Positions 63,361 to 64,000 of a stretch of 64,000 nucleotides of DNA are shown piece by piece. The first letter of the stretch is position 1; each line of letters starts with the position of its first letter. A program made the translations under genes and the position numbers. This stretch comes from Chrysoporthe austroafricana. Its lineage: Eukaryota; Ascomycota; Sordariomycetes; Diaporthales; Cryphonectriaceae. The notes beneath the pieces were generated by a model. The model was not told the DNA's origin and ran no database searches. It worked only from the letters and a program-made list of their open reading frames with translations. Where the stretch lies: NCBI GenBank assembly GCA_001051155.2, contig JYIP02000008.1, forward strand, positions 930,001 through 994,000. Direction: 5' to 3'.

Positions 63361-63922
63361 TACTTTTTTTTTTTAATGGTCTTGCTTGGCGGTTTCGGAA
63401 GGACGAGTAGCTGAGGCGAACCATGAAGGTTTTCAATTGCATCACGTCCCTTCTGTGCCGACCCACGGATTAAGAGCATCAAAACAGAGAGCAAGATAGG
63501 GATGAGAATGCGGCTACAACACGGATTTAATGATTGCGAATACAAACTGTTGTACCTATCACCTTAGCGAAGTGAGCTCAAAGCCTTGCCAAGCTGAAGG
63601 GCTGTATATAACCGCTGCCGATAATTAGGCCAAGATTTTCACAACTGTGATGGCTTCATAATTGATACTAATATCTCCTGACACCAGTCACCTGGCCTGA
63701 AGCCATCCGGAGGCTGAATATTGCTGGAACGCTAGCGATCCGTTGGAATGGATAAAGCTTGGTCTGGCCCTGAATGAACTCTGGGCACGCTAAAACACCG
63801 TTGGGAGCAACATCCGCGGAGAGCCTCGTGGGTATAAAAGGACAAGTGGTACCCTGCGTTCAAGCAGATCATTGTGTACAGGCCAAGCACTTAGTCATCG
63901 ACATCTTGTGATTTTATTCAAA
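63361..63922. other. Promoter region of the truncated secreted-protein gene
   Basis: Short spacer between the transposon and the last gene. A poly-T run (63364-63374) abuts the element. A TATA box is listed separately. Confidence 0.45.
63833..63838 (+). promoter_or_regulatory. TATA box of the truncated secreted-protein gene
   Basis: TATAAA within gggtataaaaggac, about 85-90 bp upstream of ATG 63923, the usual position for a strongly regulated fungal promoter. Confidence 0.6.
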
Positions 63923-64000
63923 ATGCATACCTCTTTTGTGAAGCTGTTGCGCGCCTTGATACTCGCGATCATGGCCTTCCAGTTGCATTGTGTTCTCGCG
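63923..64000 (+). CDS. Secreted protein, N-terminus only
   Basis: 26 codons are visible before the window ends. They form a signal peptide: MHTSFVKLLRALILAIMAF followed by QLHCVLA, with a basic start, hydrophobic core and a small-residue cleavage site. The ATG has A at -3 (context aaaATGc), and a TATA box lies about 85 bp upstream. The mature part is outside the window, so nothing can be said about function. The transposon sits about 560 bp upstream. Confidence 0.6.
   Translation, partial: MHTSFVKLLRALILAIMAFQLHCVLA

Overview
The window looks like a chromosome segment of a filamentous ascomycete (Pezizomycotina). Genes are well spaced and mostly interrupted by short introns of about 50-170 nt with GTRNGT donors, CTAAC/CTGAC-type branch sites and (C/T)AG acceptors. 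The products are fungal or eukaryotic families: Swc3, Prp17, Erv14, MetAP1, kynurenine 3-monooxygenase, pyruvate kinase, several MFS carriers and Rds1-type ferritin-like protein. A pogo/Fot1-type DNA transposon is present. There are no operons. Exon structures were read by hand and checked for frame; none has been tested against transcripts.

Layout. 0-7 kb: 3' part of an SWR1-complex Swc3-like gene, a two-exon secreted Gly/Ser-rich protein, a 2.4-kb spacer with homopolymer tracts, and a kinase-like/PHD-finger fusion. 7-19 kb: an FBXO21-like F-box/YccV protein, a 2.5-kb spacer, an Rds1-like ferritin-like gene interrupted by two in-frame stops, a large membrane-anchored amidohydrolase and an unrecognised three-exon gene. 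19.6-32.4 kb: a fusion of a STAND-type N-terminal region with a divergent Rho-like GTPase, then Prp17, Erv14/cornichon, methionine aminopeptidase 1 and kynurenine 3-monooxygenase. 32.4-46.5 kb: a mostly empty 3.8-kb spacer, an ACS-family MFS carrier, a small membrane protein, a Cys-rich protein, a bacterial-type YdeI/OmpD-associated protein and two tandem DHA1-type MFS carriers. 48.5-57.2 kb: six-exon pyruvate kinase with a 13-nt micro-exon, a possible small four-exon gene, an Atg28-like coiled-coil protein and a short-chain dehydrogenase. 57.2-64 kb: a 4.3-kb gene-free tract whose + strand is purine-rich and crowded with GAGTG/GAGCG motifs, a 1,889-bp pogo/Fot1-like transposon with a dead transposase and unequal subrepeat-bearing inverted repeats, and the first 26 codons of a secreted protein.

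Most identified genes are housekeeping (chromatin, splicing, ER export, protein maturation, NAD synthesis, glycolysis) and show no shared pathway. The parts most worth a second look are the STAND-like/Rho fusion, the one-strand GAGTG-motif tract at 58.2-60.1 kb, the transposon ends and the doubly interrupted Rds1-like gene.
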